Source: Flavobacteriaceae bacterium (GTDB lineage Bacteria; Bacteroidota; Bacteroidia; Flavobacteriales; Flavobacteriaceae). Taken from it: 64,000 nt of DNA. A program made the position numbers and the translations under genes. The stretch is from the NCBI GenBank assembly GCA_004762155.1, contig SIHP01000010.1:146456-210455 (forward strand), read 5' to 3'. Each line of letters starts with the position of its first letter. Position 1 is the stretch's first letter. Under the pieces are notes generated by a model. It saw only the letters and a list, made by a program, of their open reading frames with translations, did no database searches and had not been told where the DNA came from. This document shows, piece after piece, positions 52,077-59,705 of this stretch.

Positions 52077-53465
52077 CTATCTTCTATTTCTTTTTCGTTT
52101 TTTCCAAGGCGCATTTTTTTGCCAGTTTCCTGCCATAATACATCCGTAAGGCATTACCTCATCTAGTACTTCACCTAAACCAAACTCTTCCATTTGATTT
52201 CTTACCGTTTCTGCATTTTTATACGCTGTTGGTAACTCCGTAATATCAATTTCATTAGAGAAAAATCGGATATCTAATCCTTTTGTTTCTTCTGCAAAAA
52301 TTTCTTCAATCGTACCCGTTTTACTTTTTCTATGTTGTGTTCTACTTACATTTCGTCCTGCTCCGTGTGGTGCAAATCCTAAATTATTTTCGGTTGTTTT
52401 ACCTTGAACAATTAAAACGGGCTCACTCATATTTAACGGAATTAAACGTGGCCCAGTAATATCTGGCATAAACTTAGCATCTAACGGAGTTGCTCCTTTT
52501 GCGTGATAAAACAAATCGCCATCTTTAAAAACAAAATTATGTTCGTTCCAAAATCTGTTTTCTTTCTCAAAACCTAATTTTTCTAAAGTTGCATCGTGTA
52601 AAACTTCATGATTTAACTTTGTCCATTTTCTAATAATTTGTAAAGCTTCCCAATAATTTTTTCCTTCTTCTGTTTCATAAGGAATCCACGCATTTTGTTT
52701 TAAGGTTTGTGGTGATAACTCTTTTCTAAAACGTTCAGCAATATGCATTCCTCTTGAATATAAATTTGCTCCAAAACCTCTACTTCCATGATGTGAAACC
52801 AACATTGTATTTCCAGTTTTTTTAGATTTCCCAACAAACAAAAAATGATTTCCATCTCCTTGAGTTCCTAAATGACTTCTTGCTGCCGAAATACACTTCT
52901 GATTATTCAAAAACGGATTTGCTTCAATTTCTGCCAATAAATCCGCAGGGAATCGAAATTGCGAATCTCTATCTCTTCCTCCTGGTCCAAAATGAGTACT
53001 ACTATGCGCAGCATCTAAAACATCTTTCGGATTAGCTTTTCCGAAATCAGTTAACATTACCGAACAACAAATGTCTGCACTATGCATTCCTGGATGAATG
53101 GCATTTTTTGCAACTACCACGCCACCAACTGGAATAATTCCTGCAGGACCAGTAGGACAAGCATCTGGCATAATTGCTCCGTTTACAACGGTTGGCGTTT
53201 TCATTAACACTTCCATAGAAGTAACCACTTTATTTACATTATCTTCTTCTAGTTCATTTTCTGCTTTAATATTTATTTTAAAATCTACATAGTTTTCAAA
53301 TAAAGGAATTTCTGGTGCAGTTTTATACTGTTCTAAATACGTCAACATATCTTCTTCTAATAAATTATTAGAGTTAATATATTCTAACGCTTCAGGAAAC
53401 CACTTTCCTGATTTAAATCCCATTTCAATTAATTCTTTTCCTGTAATTTTTGTTTTGTTTTCCAT
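52077..53465 (-). CDS. rtcB: Second RtcB-family RNA ligase, head of the long operon
   Basis: 462 aa from ATG 53465 (MENKTKITGK). The frame runs 8 codons further up, but those lie in a leader hairpin. Active-site residues in this numbering are D131 and C134 (SADICCS), N206/H207 (GDGNHFLFVG), a His in VSHHGSRG, and guanylylated H367 (PHGAGRNVSR). It is only distantly like the PrfH-linked RtcB, so the two probably act on different RNAs. Nucleotidyltransferases and a PIN-like protein downstream suggest a tRNA or mRNA repair role. Its promoter is nearly identical to that of the tRNA-like RNA unit 20 kb away. Confidence 0.95.
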   Translation of the reverse strand: MENKTKITGKELIEMGFKSGKWFPEALEYINSNNLLEEDMLTYLEQYKTAPEIPLFENYVDFKINIKAENELEEDNVNKVVTSMEVLMKTPTVVNGAIMPDACPTGPAGIIPVGGVVVAKNAIHPGMHSADICCSVMLTDFGKANPKDVLDAAHSSTHFGPGGRDRDSQFRFPADLLAEIEANPFLNNQKCISAARSHLGTQGDGNHFLFVGKSKKTGNTMLVSHHGSRGFGANLYSRGMHIAERFRKELSPQTLKQNAWIPYETEEGKNYWEALQIIRKWTKLNHEVLHDATLEKLGFEKENRFWNEHNFVFKDGDLFYHAKGATPLDAKFMPDITGPRLIPLNMSEPVLIVQGKTTENNLGFAPHGAGRNVSRTQHRKSKTGTIEEIFAEETKGLDIRFFSNEIDITELPTAYKNAETVRNQMEEFGLGEVLDEVMPYGCIMAGNWQKNAPWKKRKRNRR

Positions 53466-53480
53466 AATTCTAATTTTGTT

Positions 53481-53508
53481 GCTCCACAAACTCCTTGTTT
53501 TGTGGAGC
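53481..53508 (-). promoter_or_regulatory. Leader hairpin just upstream of rtcB
   Basis: Perfect 10-bp inverted repeat GCTCCACAAA/TTTGTGGAGC around 8 bases, 16 bp before the rtcB start codon and downstream of the promoter, so it is in the mRNA leader. It contains an AAGGAG word in its loop on the minus strand, so folding could control access to it. Confidence 0.6.
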
Positions 53509-53548
53509 GATTATTTTTGAAAGTTTATCACTTTCTTTATGATTCTGG

Positions 53549-53587
53549 TGCAAATATTTAACCTTATTACGCAATCTTTTTGCGTAG
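53549..53587 (-). promoter_or_regulatory. rtcB promoter, shared with the tRNA-like RNA/SPFH unit
   Basis: TGCAAATATT (53549-53558), 7 bp, then a 22-bp block (53566-53587) containing a perfect 7-bp inverted repeat TACGCAA-TCTTT-TTGCGTA. Compared with 33423-33461 the decamer is identical, the gap is the same length and 20 of 22 block bases match. On the minus strand the decamer gives a -7 box and the block covers -33 and the region above it, where an activator could bind. Confidence 0.75.
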
Positions 53588-53701
53588 TAATATTTATTTT
53601 AAAAAAATCTTTACTAAAAATCAACCTAATCATTTTAACACTTTGGTTACTAATAAAGTTAGCTTTTATATATTTGCAAAAAATTGTACAAAAAAAATCT
53701 T

Positions 53702-55330
53702 ATGAAATTTATATCAAAATCGTCATTTACTGCAACATTTATTATCTTTTTAAGTATTATAAACTTAACTCATGCTCAAGAAACAACTCCTAAAGATTGG
53801 CATTTATTAGATGAAGCAAAAGACAACTATCCTGGAATCAGTTTAAAAAAAGCATATGATTTATTAAAAAGTAATAATAAACAATCATCTCCTGTAATTG
53901 TTGCTGTATTAGACTCTGGTTTAGATATTAATCACGAAGATATTAGGCCTATTTTATGGAAAAACACTAAAGAAATAGCAGGTAATAATTTAGATGATGA
54001 TGGAAATGGATATATTGATGATGTACATGGCTGGAACTTTATTGGTGGACAAAACGGAGAAAGTGTTGAAGCTGAAACTTTAGAAAGTACACGTTTTTAC
54101 AGAAAATATAAAGAACAATTTAAAGATAAAAACAAGTTTACTATTCAAAAAAGCGAACAGGATGATTATGAGAAATATCTTGCTTTTATGAAAAAATTTG
54201 ATGAAGGTGTTGATAAACTAGAAAAAAGCATCAAAAGTAACCAAGAAGAATATGAGTTTTTTAATAAATTAATTCCACCTCTTCAAAAAGCTGTTGGTAA
54301 AAAATCATTTACTGAAAAAGAATTAAGAAAAACTCGTATAAGAGATAATTCCACAGATAATTTAAGAAGTAATTTTTTTAGAATTATAGAACGTAACAGT
54401 GCAAAAAACCTTACTTCTGTAAAACTTATTAAACATTATGAAGAACTTTCTTCTAAAATGGAAACTTTACAAACTCGACTTGCTTTTAATTATAGTTTAG
54501 ATTTTGATGGAAGAAGTATTGTTGGTGATCAACCTAACGACATGAATGAAAAAATTTATGGTAATAATGATGTTACCAAAAGAGCTGAACATGGAACACA
54601 TGTTTCTGGAATTATTGGTGCTGTTAGAAATAATAAAATTGGTATAAACGGTATTGCAGATAATGTAGTTATTATGCCAATACGTAATACTCCAATGGGA
54701 GATGAAAAAGATAAAGATGTAGCTAACGGAATTAGATATGCTGTAGATAATGGAGCTAAAATTATAAACATGAGTTTTGGTAAAGATTATTCTCCTAATA
54801 AAAAAGTTGTTGATAACGCTGTTTTATATGCTAAGAAAAAAGGTGTTTTATTAATTCATGCCGCAGGAAATGATAATAAGAATACTGATTATTTTTACAA
54901 TTATCCATCTCCTTTATTAGAAGATAGTTCAATTGCTTCTAATTGGATAGAAGTTGGAGCTAGTGGTTATGAAGTAAATGAAAAATTAGTGGCTAATTTT
55001 TCTAACTATGGAAAATATGGAATCGATATTTTTGCTCCTGGAGTTGATATTTATGCAACATTACCTGAAAACAAATACGATACAAGAAGCGGAACAAGTA
55101 TGGCTGCTCCTGTAGTTTCTGGTGTTGCTGCATTATTATTATCTTATTTTCCAGAATTAACTCCTGAACAAATTATAGAGATAATTACAGCATCTGGTAC
55201 TTTATATACCATTAATGTAACACAACCTGGTACAGATAAGAAAGTTCCTTTTACTTCATTATCTAAACATGGAAAAATAATTAATGCATATAGCGCTGTT
55301 AAATTAGCTCTAGAAAAATATAATAATTAA
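53702..55330 (+). CDS. Subtilisin-like serine protease (S8), secreted
   Basis: 542 aa from ATG 53702, which opens a good signal peptide ending THAQ; a start 18 bp upstream adds six charged residues. The S8 triad is seen as Asp in VIVAVLDSGLD, His in EHGTHVSGIIGA and Ser in GTSMAAPVVSG. A charged helical insertion (about 120-240) splits Asp and His, as in several Bacteroidota S8A enzymes. No T9SS sorting domain, so it is periplasmic or exported otherwise. It heads a plus-strand gene row. Confidence 0.9.
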   Translation: MKFISKSSFTATFIIFLSIINLTHAQETTPKDWHLLDEAKDNYPGISLKKAYDLLKSNNKQSSPVIVAVLDSGLDINHEDIRPILWKNTKEIAGNNLDDDGNGYIDDVHGWNFIGGQNGESVEAETLESTRFYRKYKEQFKDKNKFTIQKSEQDDYEKYLAFMKKFDEGVDKLEKSIKSNQEEYEFFNKLIPPLQKAVGKKSFTEKELRKTRIRDNSTDNLRSNFFRIIERNSAKNLTSVKLIKHYEELSSKMETLQTRLAFNYSLDFDGRSIVGDQPNDMNEKIYGNNDVTKRAEHGTHVSGIIGAVRNNKIGINGIADNVVIMPIRNTPMGDEKDKDVANGIRYAVDNGAKIINMSFGKDYSPNKKVVDNAVLYAKKKGVLLIHAAGNDNKNTDYFYNYPSPLLEDSSIASNWIEVGASGYEVNEKLVANFSNYGKYGIDIFAPGVDIYATLPENKYDTRSGTSMAAPVVSGVAALLLSYFPELTPEQIIEIITASGTLYTINVTQPGTDKKVPFTSLSKHGKIINAYSAVKLALEKYNN

Positions 55331-55336
55331 TACATT

Positions 55337-55948
55337 TTGAATTTAAATCAACGTTTTTATAAACTTCTTTTTAATTATACTGATGATACTACCCTAGTAA
55401 CTTCTTTATGGAATGATATTTATATAAAATATACGGAAAAACATAGAACATATCATAACTTACAGCATTTAAAGGAGTTATTTATTAATTTTGATATTTT
55501 TAAGGATAAACTAAATAAACCTGATATTATTGCGTTCTCTATTTTTTATCATGATATTATTTATAATGTTTGGAGTAAAAAAAATGAGGAAAAAAGTGCC
55601 GATTTTGCTGTTGATAAATTATCTGGCATTATAAATGATTCTAATATAAAAGAAATTTACAATCAAATTATAGCAACGAAGACACATATAGCTGATTCTA
55701 TAGACACAAAATGGCTGGTAGATTTTGATTTAATTATTTTAGGTCAATCAACAGAAACATACACAAACTATAGTAATTTAATACGTGAAGAATATAAAAC
55801 GGTACCTAATTTCATCTATAAAAAAGGAAGAAAGAAAGTATTGCAGCATTTTATAAAAAAACCTTTTATTTTTGCAACTGAAGAAGTTAGACAGTTGTAT
55901 GAGAAAAAATCAAAAGAAAATTTATCTAACGAATTGAAATCCCTTTAA
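55337..55948 (+). CDS. HD-superfamily metal-dependent phosphohydrolase-like protein
   Basis: 203 aa with a TTG start (no ATG at this end), 6 bp after the protease stop. HD-type metal ligands are suggested by HRTYHNLQHLKELF and FSIFYHDIIYN (HD pair), with a later conserved Asp in WLVDFDLIILG. This matches the predicted HD hydrolases with an N-terminal YHNxxH motif. Substrate unknown; nucleotides are common in the superfamily. Confidence 0.75.
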   Translation: MNLNQRFYKLLFNYTDDTTLVTSLWNDIYIKYTEKHRTYHNLQHLKELFINFDIFKDKLNKPDIIAFSIFYHDIIYNVWSKKNEEKSADFAVDKLSGIINDSNIKEIYNQIIATKTHIADSIDTKWLVDFDLIILGQSTETYTNYSNLIREEYKTVPNFIYKKGRKKVLQHFIKKPFIFATEEVRQLYEKKSKENLSNELKSL

Positions 55949-55975
55949 TACCGTTCCTTTTGAACAATTTTATTT

Positions 55976-58273
55976 ATGAAAAAATTATTACTCTTTATTT
56001 CCCTTATTTGTTTTCAACAAACATTTTCCCAAGTTACCACTGAACAAGAGGCTACTTTAGCCGATATGATGATTAAAAAAGTAAATGCATTAAGACAACA
56101 AAAAGGAATATATGCTTTACAAAGAAATGAAAACCTAAAAGAGGCAGCTAAGTTTCATGCCGATTTTATGTCTTCTAAAAAACGAGTTACGCATACTCAA
56201 GAAAATACATTGTATAAAACTCCTATTGATAGAGTACATTATTATACAAAAGATTTTAATACTGTAGGTGAAAATATTATTAAAACTAAAAGAATCCCTG
56301 CTCCTTTTCATACAAGAAAACTAGCTTTTGTTATTAATATAATTTATAATTCTTGGAAAAAATCTCCTGAAAATTATAAAAACATGATCTCTAGCTCTTA
56401 TTCTTATATTGATATGGGAGTTGCTTATAACAATGAAACAAAACAGTTTTTTGTTTCTCTTGTTTTAGGTAACAAAAAACACAAAGTTGCCAACCAATTA
56501 TCGGAATTTGCTTTTGGTATAAAATCTGGTGATAATAAATGTAATAACTTATCTAAAGAAGTACAAAACATTCATACAAACTTAGGAAACAGCCTTGTTA
56601 TTGAAAATAATGAAGTTTTTTTAAATTATAATAATAAAAATGATGTTCTTAAGATATTAACTACAGAAAACGATGGTTTTGCTATTGATCTAGTAGAACG
56701 CTCTCAAATGAAATGTAGTGCCGCAAATCTACTAGATGCATCTTCTATTTACGATGGGGTTTTATTAAAACCTATTTATAAAAAAGAATTATTAGATAAT
56801 AACAAAGGATATAACAATACTTTTAAGGTCAGTTTAGGTACAATTCCAAGTACTTTACAAGGAAATGATATTAGTGCCAACCTAGTTATATTAAAACAAA
56901 ATAGCTTATGTAGTTATCGTGTACCAAATTCAATACCTAAAACACGTTTTAAATTATTAACAGTTGAACCTGAATTAGAAGTTCCAGATATTGATTTATT
57001 AAATCAAGGAATTCGTATTGCAAAAGAAGTATTTTTTGAATTTGAAACTTCTAAAACCACCACAGAAGTTTTTACTGAAGCAAATTTCGATTTAGATAAT
57101 GTGCACTCTTTTGATGTTAAAAGTTATACCTCTATTGATGGAAGCGAAAGAGCAAATAAAGTAATACAAGACAAACGAGCAGAATTTATAAAAAAACACA
57201 TTGGAGAGGTTTTAGGCTTTAGTTTAGATTATATTAAAATTAATATTGATGCAAGAGCTAACTGGCCTTTGTTTGATTATCAATTAGAATTATATGGTTA
57301 TAAAGATAAATTAAGCTTATCTAAAACCGCTAAAAGAGCTTTTGCAAATAGTACCTTAAAAAACAGTTGGGATGAACAATTTGCAAAGCAAAGAAAATCT
57401 AAACTAATCGCTTTTCAGCACGGATATTGGAATATTAAAAACAGACAACATGGTTTTTATAACTTGTTAAATGGTTTAATTACTGATGAAGTACATTTAG
57501 TAAATAAATCTCTTGTTCACTTATTTAAACAAGATGGTGTTAATTATAATTTAGATAAAGATTTTATTTTAGATAAATTATTACGAAATAAAGATTTAGT
57601 ACAAAACGTATCGGCTTTATTTACTAAAAACCTTGAAGAATATAATATTGATTATATTATTTATTTTATCAACTATTGGTTACCAAAAGCCGAATCTTTA
57701 AACCCTGAAGCTCAAAAAAACCTATTAAATTTATATTCTCACACTACTTATAAAGTTTTACAAAACTGGAATGATGATAGTCAACACGCTGCAAGAATTT
57801 TACATCCTGATAATGTAGAAACCTTATTTAAAACATATAAGGCTCAAAGTACAATTGACGCTGTATATTTAAATTATCACATGACCAAAGTTGAGTATTA
57901 CAATAAATTAAATCAAAAAGAGAAAATTCAAGAATCTTTTGATTTTGTTACTTCTAATTATGAAAAAAATGCAAAAACAATTGATGATAAAATTGTTTTA
58001 GCTTCCTTTTTTAATGTTTGGAATTCTTATGATTATGCAAAGCAATTATTATTAATCGCAAACGAAAACAATACTTTAAATGAAGATGCAACTTTTATGT
58101 TAGCTAAAACATTAATTGTTGATGCTGAAAACAATGAAGAAATTTTAGCAAAACTTCAAGAAAAAGCAATTAACTTCAATAAAGAAAGATGGTGTAACTG
58201 GATTACCAAAGATTTTCAGAATTTAAGAATTAAAAATATTAAAGACCTTTACTGTTCTAGCTGTAAAAAATAA
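55976..58273 (+). CDS. CAP/SCP-domain secreted protein with long C-terminal region
   Basis: 765 aa. Signal peptide MKKLLLFISLICFQQTFSQ. CAP domain about 25-175 (LNENLKEAAKFHADFM-type core, VTHTQEN, VGENII, AYNNETKQFFVSLVLG). The rest is a long mixed region with an OmpA-like feel about 350-420 (SYTSIDGSERANKVIQDKRA) and a helical end (600-765) closing on Cys pairs. It is periplasmic or surface-located. It touches the WYL gene with no gap. Confidence 0.7.
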   Translation: MKKLLLFISLICFQQTFSQVTTEQEATLADMMIKKVNALRQQKGIYALQRNENLKEAAKFHADFMSSKKRVTHTQENTLYKTPIDRVHYYTKDFNTVGENIIKTKRIPAPFHTRKLAFVINIIYNSWKKSPENYKNMISSSYSYIDMGVAYNNETKQFFVSLVLGNKKHKVANQLSEFAFGIKSGDNKCNNLSKEVQNIHTNLGNSLVIENNEVFLNYNNKNDVLKILTTENDGFAIDLVERSQMKCSAANLLDASSIYDGVLLKPIYKKELLDNNKGYNNTFKVSLGTIPSTLQGNDISANLVILKQNSLCSYRVPNSIPKTRFKLLTVEPELEVPDIDLLNQGIRIAKEVFFEFETSKTTTEVFTEANFDLDNVHSFDVKSYTSIDGSERANKVIQDKRAEFIKKHIGEVLGFSLDYIKINIDARANWPLFDYQLELYGYKDKLSLSKTAKRAFANSTLKNSWDEQFAKQRKSKLIAFQHGYWNIKNRQHGFYNLLNGLITDEVHLVNKSLVHLFKQDGVNYNLDKDFILDKLLRNKDLVQNVSALFTKNLEEYNIDYIIYFINYWLPKAESLNPEAQKNLLNLYSHTTYKVLQNWNDDSQHAARILHPDNVETLFKTYKAQSTIDAVYLNYHMTKVEYYNKLNQKEKIQESFDFVTSNYEKNAKTIDDKIVLASFFNVWNSYDYAKQLLLIANENNTLNEDATFMLAKTLIVDAENNEEILAKLQEKAINFNKERWCNWITKDFQNLRIKNIKDLYCSSCKK

Positions 58274-59275
58274 ATGGCATCTAATAAAAATGCTTTAATA
58301 CGTTATAAAACTATAGATCAATGCCTCAGGAATACAATGAGGCATTGGACTTTAGATGATTTAATTGATGCCTGCTCAGATGCTTTATATGAATACGAAG
58401 GAAAAGATATTTATATAAGTAAACGTACTGTTCAATTAGATATTCAACAAATGCGAAGTGATAAATTAGGTTATAATGCACCTATTGAAGTGTATAATCG
58501 TAAGTTTTATCGTTATTCAGAAGAAGGCTATAGTATTATGAATATTCCGGTAACGGATAACGATGTTAAAGTTATGAATGAAGCCATTCAAGTTTTACGT
58601 CAATTTAAAGATTTCTCTTTATTTAAAGAAATGGACGGTGTTTTACAACGCCTTGAAGATTCCGTTTACGCTTCTCAAAAAAATAATAAACCTATTATTC
58701 ATTTAGATAAAAATGAACGTTTAAAAGGATTAGAATATATTGATCCTATTTATAGTGCTATTCAACAACAACAAGTTTTAAAAATAACTTACAAATCTTT
58801 TAAAGCAAGACAAGCAAGTGATATGATTGTTCATCCTCAGTTTTTAAAAGAATTTAATAACCGTTGGTTTATTTTAGGTTCTAATAAAAGCAAACACATT
58901 ACACTTGCCTTAGATAGAATAGAAAATATTGAAATAGATAAAAACACTACTTATATAGATTTAGAAATTGATGCTGATGAATATTATAAAGATATAATTG
59001 GCGTAACAAAATCTAATAGTAGAGCTCAAAATATTGTTTTTGCTATAGACAAAAGATTAGCTCCTTATGTTATTACAAAACCTTTTCATCAGTCTCAACA
59101 AATTCTTGAAAAAACAGATTCAGCTATTATATTTAATATAAAAGTTCAAATTAACTTCGAATTAGAACGAATGCTTTTAGGTTATGGTGAAAATATTGAA
59201 ATTATTCAGCCTGAAAAACTTCGTAAAAGAATCATTGGAAAGTTTCATCAAGCTATTAAAAAGTATAATGTTTAA
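58274..59275 (+). CDS. WYL-domain transcriptional regulator
   Basis: 333 aa. N-terminal winged helix-turn-helix (about 10-90: RYKTIDQCLRNTMRHW, ISKRTVQLDIQQMRSD) and a WYL domain about 160-250 (LKITYKSFKARQ, FLKEFNNRWFILG), followed by a WCX-like C-terminal extension. WYL proteins sense nucleic acids or nucleotides and often regulate defence and repair loci. It follows the CAP gene without a gap. It could control genes here or in the island, but no binding site was identified. Confidence 0.88.
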   Translation: MASNKNALIRYKTIDQCLRNTMRHWTLDDLIDACSDALYEYEGKDIYISKRTVQLDIQQMRSDKLGYNAPIEVYNRKFYRYSEEGYSIMNIPVTDNDVKVMNEAIQVLRQFKDFSLFKEMDGVLQRLEDSVYASQKNNKPIIHLDKNERLKGLEYIDPIYSAIQQQQVLKITYKSFKARQASDMIVHPQFLKEFNNRWFILGSNKSKHITLALDRIENIEIDKNTTYIDLEIDADEYYKDIIGVTKSNSRAQNIVFAIDKRLAPYVITKPFHQSQQILEKTDSAIIFNIKVQINFELERMLLGYGENIEIIQPEKLRKRIIGKFHQAIKKYNV

Positions 59276-59705
59276 AGCAGCTTTACAATAATATTTTTAA
59301 TTCAATCTCAACTCTCATATTCTTTTTATTGTTCTATTCTAGGTTTATTACAAAGAAGATTACACCTTAAAATAAATATACAATAAATACATTCAAAACA
59401 TAATCTTAGATTGTATTTATCAGAATATCTTAAACAATAATATCAAAATTTGATTAAAAATTAATCATTTCATATACTTATATAATTCTTCGTAAGATTT
59501 TATTTTTACACAAAACACAAAAAAAACATTAAAATTATGTTTTTATTTAATTTTTAACACATAAAAGATGTTTTTAATCTAAATTTAGTATTTTTATTAC
59601 ACATTAACTATTTTTATAAGATTATAATTATATTGCAATGATTAATTTAACTCATTAACTACATTATAGTTAGTTACTCATAAGTAAAACTTAAACAACA
59701 ACAAC
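59276..59705 (+). promoter_or_regulatory. AT-rich promoter region of the 908-aa surface protein
   Basis: 430 bp without a gene. Very AT-rich, with TTTG/TATAATTATATTG-type boxes near 59610-59640 that could be the promoter for the next gene. No strong inverted repeat or conserved element was seen. Confidence 0.4.

Noticed and set aside
53094..53102. A LytTR-like GATGAATGGC word in the rtcB gene
   Set aside because: It lies inside conserved coding sequence (the GMHS active-site region), so it is best explained by codon content.
53549..53587. Sigma-54 promoter in front of rtcB, as in enterobacterial rtcBA
   Set aside because: The GG/GC pair at -24/-12 is absent in either phase, and the -7 box AATATTTG fits the usual Bacteroidota housekeeping promoter better.
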